Shown piece by piece: positions 21,185-30,091 of a DNA stretch of 64,000 nucleotides. This DNA comes from Paludibacter sp. (GTDB lineage Bacteria; Bacteroidota; Bacteroidia; Bacteroidales; Paludibacteraceae), in contig JARLGX010000008.1 of NCBI GenBank assembly GCA_031292575.1, positions 214,028-278,027 on the forward strand. Direction: 5' to 3'. The notes beneath the pieces are model-generated. The model searched no databases, was not told where the DNA came from, and saw only the letters and a list, made by a program, of their open reading frames with translations. Position 1 is the stretch's first letter; each line of letters opens with the position of its first letter. The translations under genes and the position numbers were made by a program.

Positions 21185-21186
21185 TA

Positions 21187-21972
21187 ATGGGAGCATATAA
21201 GGACAGAAAAATTGCTAAAGCCAATTTAAAAAAACTTGTTGAAGATCCTTCAAAAGTTTTATTCATTCATTATTCTCAAAGTAGAACATTTGATGAAGAT
21301 TACGGTAACATATCTCCAATAATTACATCTATAGTTATTAAGTCTCTTGACAATCAAATTGACCAACTATTTGCTATTCATTTAGAAGCAGATAAGGCAG
21401 ATATTCCGGTTGAACAAATACAGGATTCATACAGAGAATTAGAATTGAGAATTCTAAATTCATTTAATAATTTTGTAAAAAGGCATCAAGATTGCATCTG
21501 GGTTCATTGGGAAATGAAAAATGTTCAATTTGGATTCGATGCAATAAAACATAGATATGAAAAAATAGTCAATAACACAAATGATTATTGCGAAATCCCA
21601 ACAAACAAAAAGCAAAATCTTAAAATAATACTTGAAGGCATTTATGGAGAAAACTTTGTATCCGGTCCTGATTATTTAAAATCATTATTGTCTGAAAACA
21701 ACAGTAGAATTACAAACAATGAATATTTAAGTATTGATAATGAATCACAGGAATTTGAGCATAAAAATTTTATGAGTGTTGTTAATTCGATAGATACAAA
21801 AGTTGAATTTATTAGAAATGCAACAAAAAAATTGACTCGGAATAAATTAATTGTTTCTCATAAAAACAGGTTTGCTATTTTTGTAGATGTAGTAAATCAT
21901 CCAGTCTTTACTTTCATCGGTTGGGTTGCAACTATTTTAGGAGTAATTTTAGCAATAATAGCACTTAAATAA
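21187..21972 (+). CDS. uncharacterised protein with one C-terminal TM helix
   Basis: 2-bp gap from the helicase gene; soluble N-terminal domain (VLFIHYSQSRTFDEDYG...WVHWEMKNVQFGFDAIKHRYE) and C-terminal TM (FTFIGWVATILGVILAIIALK). Confidence 0.75.
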   Translation: MGAYKDRKIAKANLKKLVEDPSKVLFIHYSQSRTFDEDYGNISPIITSIVIKSLDNQIDQLFAIHLEADKADIPVEQIQDSYRELELRILNSFNNFVKRHQDCIWVHWEMKNVQFGFDAIKHRYEKIVNNTNDYCEIPTNKKQNLKIILEGIYGENFVSGPDYLKSLLSENNSRITNNEYLSIDNESQEFEHKNFMSVVNSIDTKVEFIRNATKKLTRNKLIVSHKNRFAIFVDVVNHPVFTFIGWVATILGVILAIIALK

Positions 21973-22136
21973 GCTAGTCACAATAACTCCGTATAACTTA
22001 TTTCGATCAATTAACATTATTTAGATAACAATAATATTGAATATCTTCGAGAAATGTTTCATTTCATTAAAGTTGACTATGTTACAAACTCCTAAAAAAC
22101 TACAACTGATTATAAGTGTGAATTATTTAAGTTAGT

Positions 22137-24230
22137 TCAGCCTATTGAAATAGGACGAGGTTTATCCGTCCAATAAAAACATAACATTTCGCAATCGACT
22201 AGTTCCTGCTGTGTTTCATTAAAGATAGCTGAATATGGACTTTCTATATAATTTAATCCTGTTTTGTTACAAATCATTTTTTTTACATTTATAAGTGGAG
22301 CCATATATAATTGCTGTGTCCTTAATAATTCCGCTAAGTCTTCTTTCCCTTCATCGAATTCAATCTCGTACAAGTTATGATTTGATTTATCTGGAAATGA
22401 CATGTTTTTTATATCCTTCAGAATTAACCGCCTCGTAAAAAATAACATCCCATCATCTTTAATTATCTCGGATAATACTGGATATTGATTTTCAATACCA
22501 TTCTCTTTTATGAATTTTGATTGAGCAGTCAACCATGATTTGAAGCCATCTCTGTGAGTAGGAATACTATCGAAAGATTTAAACCATAGGTCCAAATCAA
22601 AAATATGCCCAATAAAGCTGATTAGAACTTCATTTTCGTCAATATCCCATGACAATGAAAAAGAGATAACTTCATTACTGTTGTTTTTTAATAGCTGTGT
22701 TATTAATAATTTTATTCCATCAACAGTTTCATTCACTAGTTTTTGGGTGTTTGTATCGCCATGAGTTATACAAGGTATATTACAATAATAATCTTCTGGA
22801 ATAATGAACAAACAATCATTTGGTAAATCTATACTTGCTCCAACTCGCCTTATCGCTTTAACTAATTCAACTGTAAAGTATTCTAGAGCTTTGAATTTTC
22901 CATTTTCTAACAATATCTCATCACAAGAAGATATATATCTGTTTATAGTTTTTTTCTTGACTTTTTCTCTATACGACACATACAATCTTATTCCCTCTCC
23001 TTTATTTATGGAATAAGGAAGATACTTTTCAAAAGCAGTTTTAGTTTCATCTTGTTTTTCTAAGTCAATATTAGGCTTTTGCAACTCAAAATACTCATAA
23101 ATCTGAGGATTACCCTGAAGATATTTAGTAACTAAACTCTTCCATGACGATAAAGGTAAACTTCCATCTATTCTGAAAAGTTTAGTATATTGACTCCTTC
23201 TACCCATTTCTGTCATTTTTTTATCAAGCCTATCTATCATTAGGTCTGTATCATAAGCTCTGATTGCACCATCAAAATGATTAAAACTCTTATTTTTACT
23301 ATCATATATTGAGTGAACATAACGACAAGTGTATGTATCTTTTAAAGTTGGTGCAGGTTCATTCTTAACTTCCTCCATCTCAAAAGTATATAAGTCATTA
23401 TCATTCTTCCATACAAACTCCGTTTTTACTAGATTGTAATATAATTTCTCATAGTCGCTGCTTCCATAAGTAGTTAATCCTGAAGGAATAGATGAAATAT
23501 CATCATTGTATTTCGGTCCCCACCAGTATTCAAACTCCATTCCTGTAATAAAGGATGGTGCATAACCTAAAAAATCACCATCAATCTTTATCTTGATTTT
23601 AACGTCAGCTACTTTCGCAAAAGATAAAAACTCATCTATAAACTCCCAATTAAAGTTATTGAATATCGAAGTTGATTTGCGAAAATAAGGATGCAATATA
23701 ACGGCTAAGTCAGAATCTTTTTTTTTGAATACTCCCTGTGATAAGTGTTCAAATTTATCCAAAAACCATTGTATTTCTATTAAACCATCTTTGTCCAGTT
23801 GATTGGATAAGTCTGGAAAAGCATTGAATACAATATCATTATATCCATATAGGACAATGCTGTTATAAAACCATTTTCCTTTATCTTCGATGTATAATTC
23901 TTTTAAAGCATCAATAAATTGTGTGTAATGAGGTTGTATTTGAGTGTTTAAATGGTGCGTAAAGTACTTACTTTTAGCGTCAGATATTATTTCATAATCA
24001 TTTTCACTGTCAGCAACCCACGTACAGCCCATGACTAAAACTTTGTTGGGGGCAAAAAATAATCCTTTCGTAAAAGACCACCCTGCAGTTCGGTGGATAT
24101 CGTGCGAGATATTAGTAGGAGTGCCAACTATAGAACCTTGCCAAATTGTATCCTCTAAAGCAGAAATAGTAAATTGAATTCCGTCTCTACTTGGTTGATC
24201 GGAAAGGAAAACTCCCAAGTATTTCATCAT
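22137..24230 (-). CDS. uncharacterised 697-aa protein, partner of SIR2 gene
   Basis: Long ORF starting with a 4-bp overlap of the SIR2 gene stop; no family recognised. Confidence 0.8.
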   Translation of the reverse strand: MMKYLGVFLSDQPSRDGIQFTISALEDTIWQGSIVGTPTNISHDIHRTAGWSFTKGLFFAPNKVLVMGCTWVADSENDYEIISDAKSKYFTHHLNTQIQPHYTQFIDALKELYIEDKGKWFYNSIVLYGYNDIVFNAFPDLSNQLDKDGLIEIQWFLDKFEHLSQGVFKKKDSDLAVILHPYFRKSTSIFNNFNWEFIDEFLSFAKVADVKIKIKIDGDFLGYAPSFITGMEFEYWWGPKYNDDISSIPSGLTTYGSSDYEKLYYNLVKTEFVWKNDNDLYTFEMEEVKNEPAPTLKDTYTCRYVHSIYDSKNKSFNHFDGAIRAYDTDLMIDRLDKKMTEMGRRSQYTKLFRIDGSLPLSSWKSLVTKYLQGNPQIYEYFELQKPNIDLEKQDETKTAFEKYLPYSINKGEGIRLYVSYREKVKKKTINRYISSCDEILLENGKFKALEYFTVELVKAIRRVGASIDLPNDCLFIIPEDYYCNIPCITHGDTNTQKLVNETVDGIKLLITQLLKNNSNEVISFSLSWDIDENEVLISFIGHIFDLDLWFKSFDSIPTHRDGFKSWLTAQSKFIKENGIENQYPVLSEIIKDDGMLFFTRRLILKDIKNMSFPDKSNHNLYEIEFDEGKEDLAELLRTQQLYMAPLINVKKMICNKTGLNYIESPYSAIFNETQQELVDCEMLCFYWTDKPRPISIG

Positions 24231-25467
24231 GACATTTTTGGATTTAAATCAGTAATTTTAAGTGTCTCAAGTTGCTTAATCACGAGTTTTGCACTACTCC
24301 CTATTTGGGCCACAAAACTTTTAACTAAGTCGCCAGCAAAAGGATCTACAATATAACATGGTTTTCCTTTTCCGAACTTTTCAATCAGAATTTTATTAAT
24401 TTCTGTATCCTTACATCCATATCCAATTATTATTAACATGTCAGCAGCTTTGATATTGTTCTCAAACATCTTAAATAACTGTTTGTATAGCAATGGTTCT
24501 CTATATCTTATTATTTTAGAAGAGGTTCCAGTCAAAAAATCAGAGTGATAGTTTACCCAACAATTTTCATAGATTATATTTCCGTCCTTATCCATCTTTT
24601 CTTTATAAAAATTAGTGGAGCCTACTCCCCATTTACTTTTTATATAATTTTCAGGAATAAACGCATTCCCCTGAGTTCCAGAATAAACATAATAGTCCTT
24701 ACTACCATGCAGTTTATAAAACCTAATTTTGCCTGTATATTTCCCTGTATATCTTGACAATCGACACATATAGTTTCGATTATCATGGAGCAGTTTACCA
24801 TAATATGGTGAATTGAGTTCTTCAAAACCATCACTCAAGTTTCCATTTAGCCATTCTGTATTATTCAACCGCTCAAAAAATAAATCATGATTTAATGTGT
24901 GAATATTCAAAGTGTAATCTTTTGACAAGTGCTCAATACAATTAAGCAAGCCCGTATATCCATCGAAAGTCGGTTTCAAATAAAAGGCTTCATCATCATG
25001 CCAATTTTTACCATCTCTATCTTTTAGATAAGAAGACACTAGTTGATTGAATATGTTGTCTACTTGAAATAAATAATCTTCAAATTCACTTTTGTCACCA
25101 TCATACTTCTTCTCAAAAAAAAATCGTTTAGGGCTGAATCGTTTTTTGCTTCATTTTTGAAGTAATCGTAGAATTCTTCATAATCAAACACTTTGATAAT
25201 GTCATTGTAAAAATGCATTAAATCAATGCAAAATTTAAAATACAAATCATAATGACTAATTGACCCTAAGTCCGGTTTTGTTCCATCGATATTTGTCACT
25301 AAATGACCATCATTTGCAAAAGCAAAATCATCTACAGTACAATTCAATAGTTTTTCGTTGAGTTGATTACCTATTGGATACCCCTTTGGTGCAGAAAAAC
25401 CAGCTCCTAATAAGAAGGAAATTGACTTGACTTTTTTACAATTAAATAGTTTCTCAAAAAAACTCAT
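24227..25467 (-). CDS. SIR2-like domain protein, frame interrupted at a T9 tract
   Basis: ORF 25060-25467 has LLGAGFSAPKGYPIG; ORF 24227-25039 has HTLNHDLFFE, YKLHGSKDYY, IIGYGCKDTEINK. Adding one T at 25115-25123 joins them in frame. Confidence 0.85.
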
Positions 25468-25708
25468 AGCAGATTGATTTTAATTTGATTATTATTTGCA
25501 AAAATACTAATAAATTGAAACTGAGAACTATTTTATGCTATTATTTTTTAATATCTAAATAAAACAATCTGTTTTTATGAGTCTTGGCTGCATATTCTTC
25601 AATTACAAAGAAATGTTTTCATAAATGAAATAGACAATGTCTTTTTTGGTTCTTTGTAAATTAAAAATATATAAAATCCATATTATCTTTGTCTGAAAAT
25701 AATTAAAT

Positions 25709-26917
25709 ATGGGGCAAGTAAAACAAAGTTATATTGAAGCAGAAGAAAGAGGTTTTAATGATCCTCCAGAAAAACTTGTTTGCGCAAATCATTTTGATGA
25801 TCCTGCAATTAAAAGATATATACGATCTAATTCAATTAAAGGAACTTGGAAGTGTGATTACTGTAATAAAAAACATAAAGTCGTAGATTTGTTATCTGTT
25901 GTATCATTTATTAATGATAGAGTAGGCAGATATTTTGGAGACATCAACAATCAGGATTTATATCTGGCTTCTTCATTTGAAATTGAAGATGATGAACCAT
26001 CGGGTTTTGGTTTCTACGATGCTTGTGGGTATGCTATGCCTAAAGGAAGGCATACCTACTCTTTCGAAGAATTAATTTTTGAAACCGACCTTGATATAAA
26101 TAATTTAAAATTAAGTGAAGATATTTCGGAATGTTTTTGGGATAAAACATACTGCCTAATTGAACCATTTATTAGTACTGAATCTGAAGAATTGTTATTC
26201 CGTTGGAAGGATTTTTGTAATACAATAAAGCATTCACGTCGTTATACGTTCTTAAAAACCTTAGAGGTTTCGAATAAAAAGTCATCAGAAAACGGATTAG
26301 AAGATATACTTACTGAAATTGGAAAGGCAGTTGAAGAAGGCCATTTGATTAGAATAATAGACTGCGATTCGCAAATATACAGATGTCGAGTCCACAATAA
26401 GGATGAAAAAGTTGATCGTTTTGAGCATCTTGCATCTCCTCCTGATGAAAGAGCAAAGCAAAATAGGATGAGCCCAGCAGGTATATCAATGTTTTATGGT
26501 GCTTTTGATGAGAAAACAGCGATTATTGAAGTAAAAAGTGGAATGGATGATACACCTGATTCAATTACAACAACAGCCATTTTTAAAACAAAGAAAAAAC
26601 TGAGAGTAATCGACTTTACAGGGTTACAAAATAAAATTAGTTATTATGAAGATTACAACTATTATATAATTGAGTTTCTGAAATCATTCGTAAATGGGAT
26701 TGCACAAAAGATTATCCATGATGACAGAATTCATATCGAATATATACCGACACAAATTATTACAGAGTATTTCAGATACATTTTTAAAGCTAATAGAAAC
26801 CATAAAGTTGATGGACTAATATATAGAAGCTCAGAAAATAAAGGAGGTAAGTGCTGTGTTTTATTTTTAGACAGAAATAAATGCCCAGACTACATGTACC
26901 TATCAAGCATAATTTAA
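25709..26917 (+). CDS. HEPN/RES N-terminal domain and RES domain protein
   Basis: N-terminal CANHFDDPAIKRYI...WKCDYCNKKHKVVDL; C-terminal RES-like RCRVHNKDEKVDRFEHLASPPDERAKQNRMSPAGISMFYGAFDEKTAIIEV. Confidence 0.85.
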   Translation: MGQVKQSYIEAEERGFNDPPEKLVCANHFDDPAIKRYIRSNSIKGTWKCDYCNKKHKVVDLLSVVSFINDRVGRYFGDINNQDLYLASSFEIEDDEPSGFGFYDACGYAMPKGRHTYSFEELIFETDLDINNLKLSEDISECFWDKTYCLIEPFISTESEELLFRWKDFCNTIKHSRRYTFLKTLEVSNKKSSENGLEDILTEIGKAVEEGHLIRIIDCDSQIYRCRVHNKDEKVDRFEHLASPPDERAKQNRMSPAGISMFYGAFDEKTAIIEVKSGMDDTPDSITTTAIFKTKKKLRVIDFTGLQNKISYYEDYNYYIIEFLKSFVNGIAQKIIHDDRIHIEYIPTQIITEYFRYIFKANRNHKVDGLIYRSSENKGGKCCVLFLDRNKCPDYMYLSSII

Positions 26918-27036
26918 ACATATAAAAATCCAACTCCGATTTGAATCATTCATTTAAGTAATTGCATTCAGTATACTTGACAATCCAGATTGTCTAAGCA
27001 ATACCGCTAATAATTGGAATAAAATAGGGCTGTATA

Positions 27037-28071
27037 TTATTTAGCGCTAATCCTTCTTTCTAGAGATGGATGTCTTAAAGGTGCAATTTCAAAATTCTCG
27101 ATACCACATATTATTTTGAAAAAAGATAATTCTAATTCGATGTGAAAATCCTCAGTGCACATAAGCAAGAATCTTCGATCATCTTTAGTGTTAATAATTT
27201 TATTTTTACTTTTAGATGGTACTTTCTTTGTTTTATAAACATCAACAATACACTTTTCAACGTACTCTTTACTTATAGTTTCATCAAAAAAGAGTTGACT
27301 TTCACTGTTTAGGTATTGCATCACATTAAACTGATGTATATCATCAATATTATCTGTCGAAATACAATTTATTGAGTCCCCACATCTGTATACATTAGAA
27401 TCATAAAAACATATCATCAAACGGGGATGAATAGGATAAAAGATCTGAAGACCTTTAACTGGTAATCCAGTAGCACCAGCATAGAAACCTGCTTTTTCCA
27501 TATACTGATTATAGAGTATTACCGGAGAATCAGAAGTTATAAATGGTAAGTCGCTCAAATTCACAATAAATTTACAATCGAGATAATCTAAAAGATATCC
27601 CTTGTTTCCTGATTGTCCCAAAATCAATAACGTAGCTTCTTCATGATATATTTTTAATCCATCAAATTGTTTCACTTTATCCGGCTCAAAATATGGGAGT
27701 AGCTTTTGAAAAACATCATTGAGCTGTTCTAACAGATCATTCCCAGCTTTAGGGGTTCTAAATAATTGATATAAAATAAACCTTTTCAAAGCAGTAAATG
27801 CAACAGAGTCATGAGGAGGTGGCAGTAAAATCTTTTCGTCTGTCCAAAAATGAAATAATTTCGCCATAGCACTTTCTAATTTTGCAAGCTCGGTCTCAAC
27901 GTCATCTTCCTTACCATATAAAAAATCTTTACTTGCTTGATGTTTAATAGGAGCACTTTGGATGAACATATTATTGTTGTAATTATACAGTCCAATAGTT
28001 TTACCGTCCTCATTGACAGAAAAACGTTTAAGATAAAACCTTGGAACATAATGATGATTTTTTTTACTCAT
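27037..28071 (-). CDS. DUF4238 domain protein
   Basis: MSKKNHHYVPRFYLKRFSVNEDG...; SDLPFITSDSPVILYN. Confidence 0.88.
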   Translation of the reverse strand: MSKKNHHYVPRFYLKRFSVNEDGKTIGLYNYNNNMFIQSAPIKHQASKDFLYGKEDDVETELAKLESAMAKLFHFWTDEKILLPPPHDSVAFTALKRFILYQLFRTPKAGNDLLEQLNDVFQKLLPYFEPDKVKQFDGLKIYHEEATLLILGQSGNKGYLLDYLDCKFIVNLSDLPFITSDSPVILYNQYMEKAGFYAGATGLPVKGLQIFYPIHPRLMICFYDSNVYRCGDSINCISTDNIDDIHQFNVMQYLNSESQLFFDETISKEYVEKCIVDVYKTKKVPSKSKNKIINTKDDRRFLLMCTEDFHIELELSFFKIICGIENFEIAPLRHPSLERRISAK

Positions 28072-28185
28072 TGATATAATTTATTTATTGCAAATATAAT
28101 GTTTTATTACAACTTATGTAGTTCAAATTATAAGTCAGGCTTCTCATGAAAGTAAATTACGGGCAGCTCCGCAGGTCAAATCCCC

Positions 28186-28243
28186 AGCCCCAAAAAATCC
28201 TCACCATTCGTACCTCATGGCTTGCACAGTCTTTTTTGGGGCT
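28186..28243. repeat. 12-bp perfect inverted repeat
   Basis: AGCCCCAAAAAA (28186-28197) and TTTTTTGGGGCT (28232-28243), 34-nt loop. Confidence 0.7.
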
Positions 28244-28615
28244 TCCGCACAATTAACCCTTCAGTTATTTTTTCTGTCACACTTTTTGTAATCAACACAC
28301 ATTTGGCACATTGCTTTTTCTCTTTCCTCAAAAAAATCAATAAGCCAATCCACCCAGAGGCAAAAAGGAAACAGGCACTCCAACCGCCACCACCGTGCCT
28401 GAAATGCGCCAGAAAAAAATAACCCGAAGCTATTATACATAACAAGTATTAATGGTCATTTCCATGCCTAACGGCAAATTAACAGGGAACCTCATTACTT
28501 AATTATGTATAATAATCCCACAAAATCAATGCTTTGCTCCGCTGTCCGAAGATCTCAAGATTTCCCCACCACCCATTAGTTGTTGCAGTATAAAAAAACA
28601 GAACGAGTTTTATTT

Positions 28616-28960
28616 CCATGTGCTTGCGGTAGTTTCATTCTCTTTACTCATTACGTTTCGGGGGACGCAGTTCGTGTCTCACAACGCATACACAGTTTCG
28701 CTACATTGCGTTCAGTTCTGTTCATTTCACCCACCTCAACACCGTACAACATAGGTGTTAGCCATTCCATTACACAATCCACGCAGTCATTTCATTACGC
28801 TTCCCGGCTGTAATCCTCACACAACTAAATCCACACACAAACAGCCAGTATAGCTCCATTTCAGTCCCCAACGTCTGTTTCATTATACGCTTAATCCACC
28901 CATGCCCTTTTCCAACGCATTTCCAATGGCTTATTTTTCATACTGCGGCGAGTTATCCCC
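28616..28960. repeat. diverged long direct repeat, copy A
   Basis: Shares CCATGTGCTTGCGGTA and gcccttttccAaCGCATTTCCA...CGGCGAGT..cCCCA with copy B. Confidence 0.6.
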
Positions 28961-29242
28961 AATTTAAGCACCTGAAGGCAGAACGGAAAGTAATTACAAC
29001 TTATCGGTGCGTTATTTAGGCATACCGTCAACCCGAGAGTAAAGCCCCGAAAACCACTTATAATTTTCATTGAAGGTCTATTTCAAGTAGCAACGAAAAT
29101 AATAAAAGGTTTTCAAAATATGGGGACAGATGTCAAGCTCCTTTCAGCAGCTTGCTAGTTGCATGGCACTTCGTGCATTTCCTCATTTATCCCACCGCCC
29201 TGTAGTTATAGCAGAAAACAAAAACATTCCGGGTTGGTTTAT

Positions 29243-29491
29243 CCATGTGCTTGCGGTATATACATTCCATTCAAGCCCATTACATTCCAGGAGCTACGTT
29301 CGTACCTCACTTCGCACCCTTACATTTCATTCTACTTTCATTTTATGTACACACCTCAGCACCGCACAGCTTCAGTAGTCTTCTTCCTTTCCATTCCGCA
29401 GGCTCCATTCATGCAGTCAGTCACTACCCAAGCCCTTTTCCACCGCATTTCCACCGTTATGTTTTTTATTTTCTACGGCGAGTAAGCCCCA
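29243..29491. repeat. diverged long direct repeat, copy B
   Basis: Same ordered blocks as copy A, offset about 627 bp at the start and 530 bp at the end. Confidence 0.6.
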
Positions 29492-29602
29492 ATGAAGAGA
29501 ACTCTCTATAATTCGAATATTCGAACTTTGTTTCCAATCTGCCTCATAATACGTTTACTTCCAGAATAGATTGTTTTCATTCGTTCAAGTCGGTATTTCA
29601 TT

Positions 29603-29757
29603 TTTCAGGAGCGAAAGTATTTACGGGGTCTTAACGGTCGGAAAAGGTCAAGCCGCAAGCGGTTTTGCAATAAATCTTCCTGCTTCACTACGTTCAGAGA
29701 GTATTTATCGCAAAAACCTTGTCCGCTCTAACCCCTACACAGGATAAGCTCCTGAAA
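29603..29757. other. nested inverted-repeat structure downstream of the tra operon
   Basis: Outer arms TTTCAGGAGC (29603-29612) / GCTCCTGAAA (29748-29757); inner arms GGTTTTGCAATAAAT / ATTTATCGCAAAAACC. Confidence 0.6.
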
Positions 29758-29922
29758 CGAAAACGACCGACCCGACCGAAAGACGCAAAAAAAAAATGTC
29801 GGATAAACAAGATGCAGATAAAAATGAAACTCTACTCCCTCACCTCTTGAATCCGCATAAAATTAAAATCAAAAAAAACGGACTATTAAAAATATAAGAC
29901 TACTTTCATTGAGAAACAAAAA

Positions 29923-29956
29923 GAAAATCCGATGCCTTGACAGTCATCGGATTTTC
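29923..29956 (-). terminator. intrinsic terminator of the tra operon
   Basis: GAAAATCCGATG-ccttgacagt-CATCGGATTTTC, perfect 12-bp stem, downstream of traQ. Confidence 0.8.
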
Positions 29957-30091
29957 ACTTGAGATTGTTTATTATGATTCTCTACCTAACGGTTCTACTA
30001 ATCTGGTCGAAAATCTATTTATTTGGAAAACACACCGGCACTAAAACAGAATAAGACAATCGGCATACAACATGATATGCTATCTTGATTT

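Noticed and set aside
22137-25467. SIR2 pair as a short prokaryotic Argonaute (SIR2-APAZ/pAgo) system
   Set aside because: The 697-aa partner shows no PIWI/MID motifs I can recognise, and the SIR2 protein has no room for an APAZ domain.
28215-29511. Multiple overlapping ORFs (60-110 aa) on both strands between DUF4238 and traQ
   Set aside because: No recognisable domains, overlapping frames, strong T/C skew and presence of two diverged repeat copies argue for non-coding DNA.
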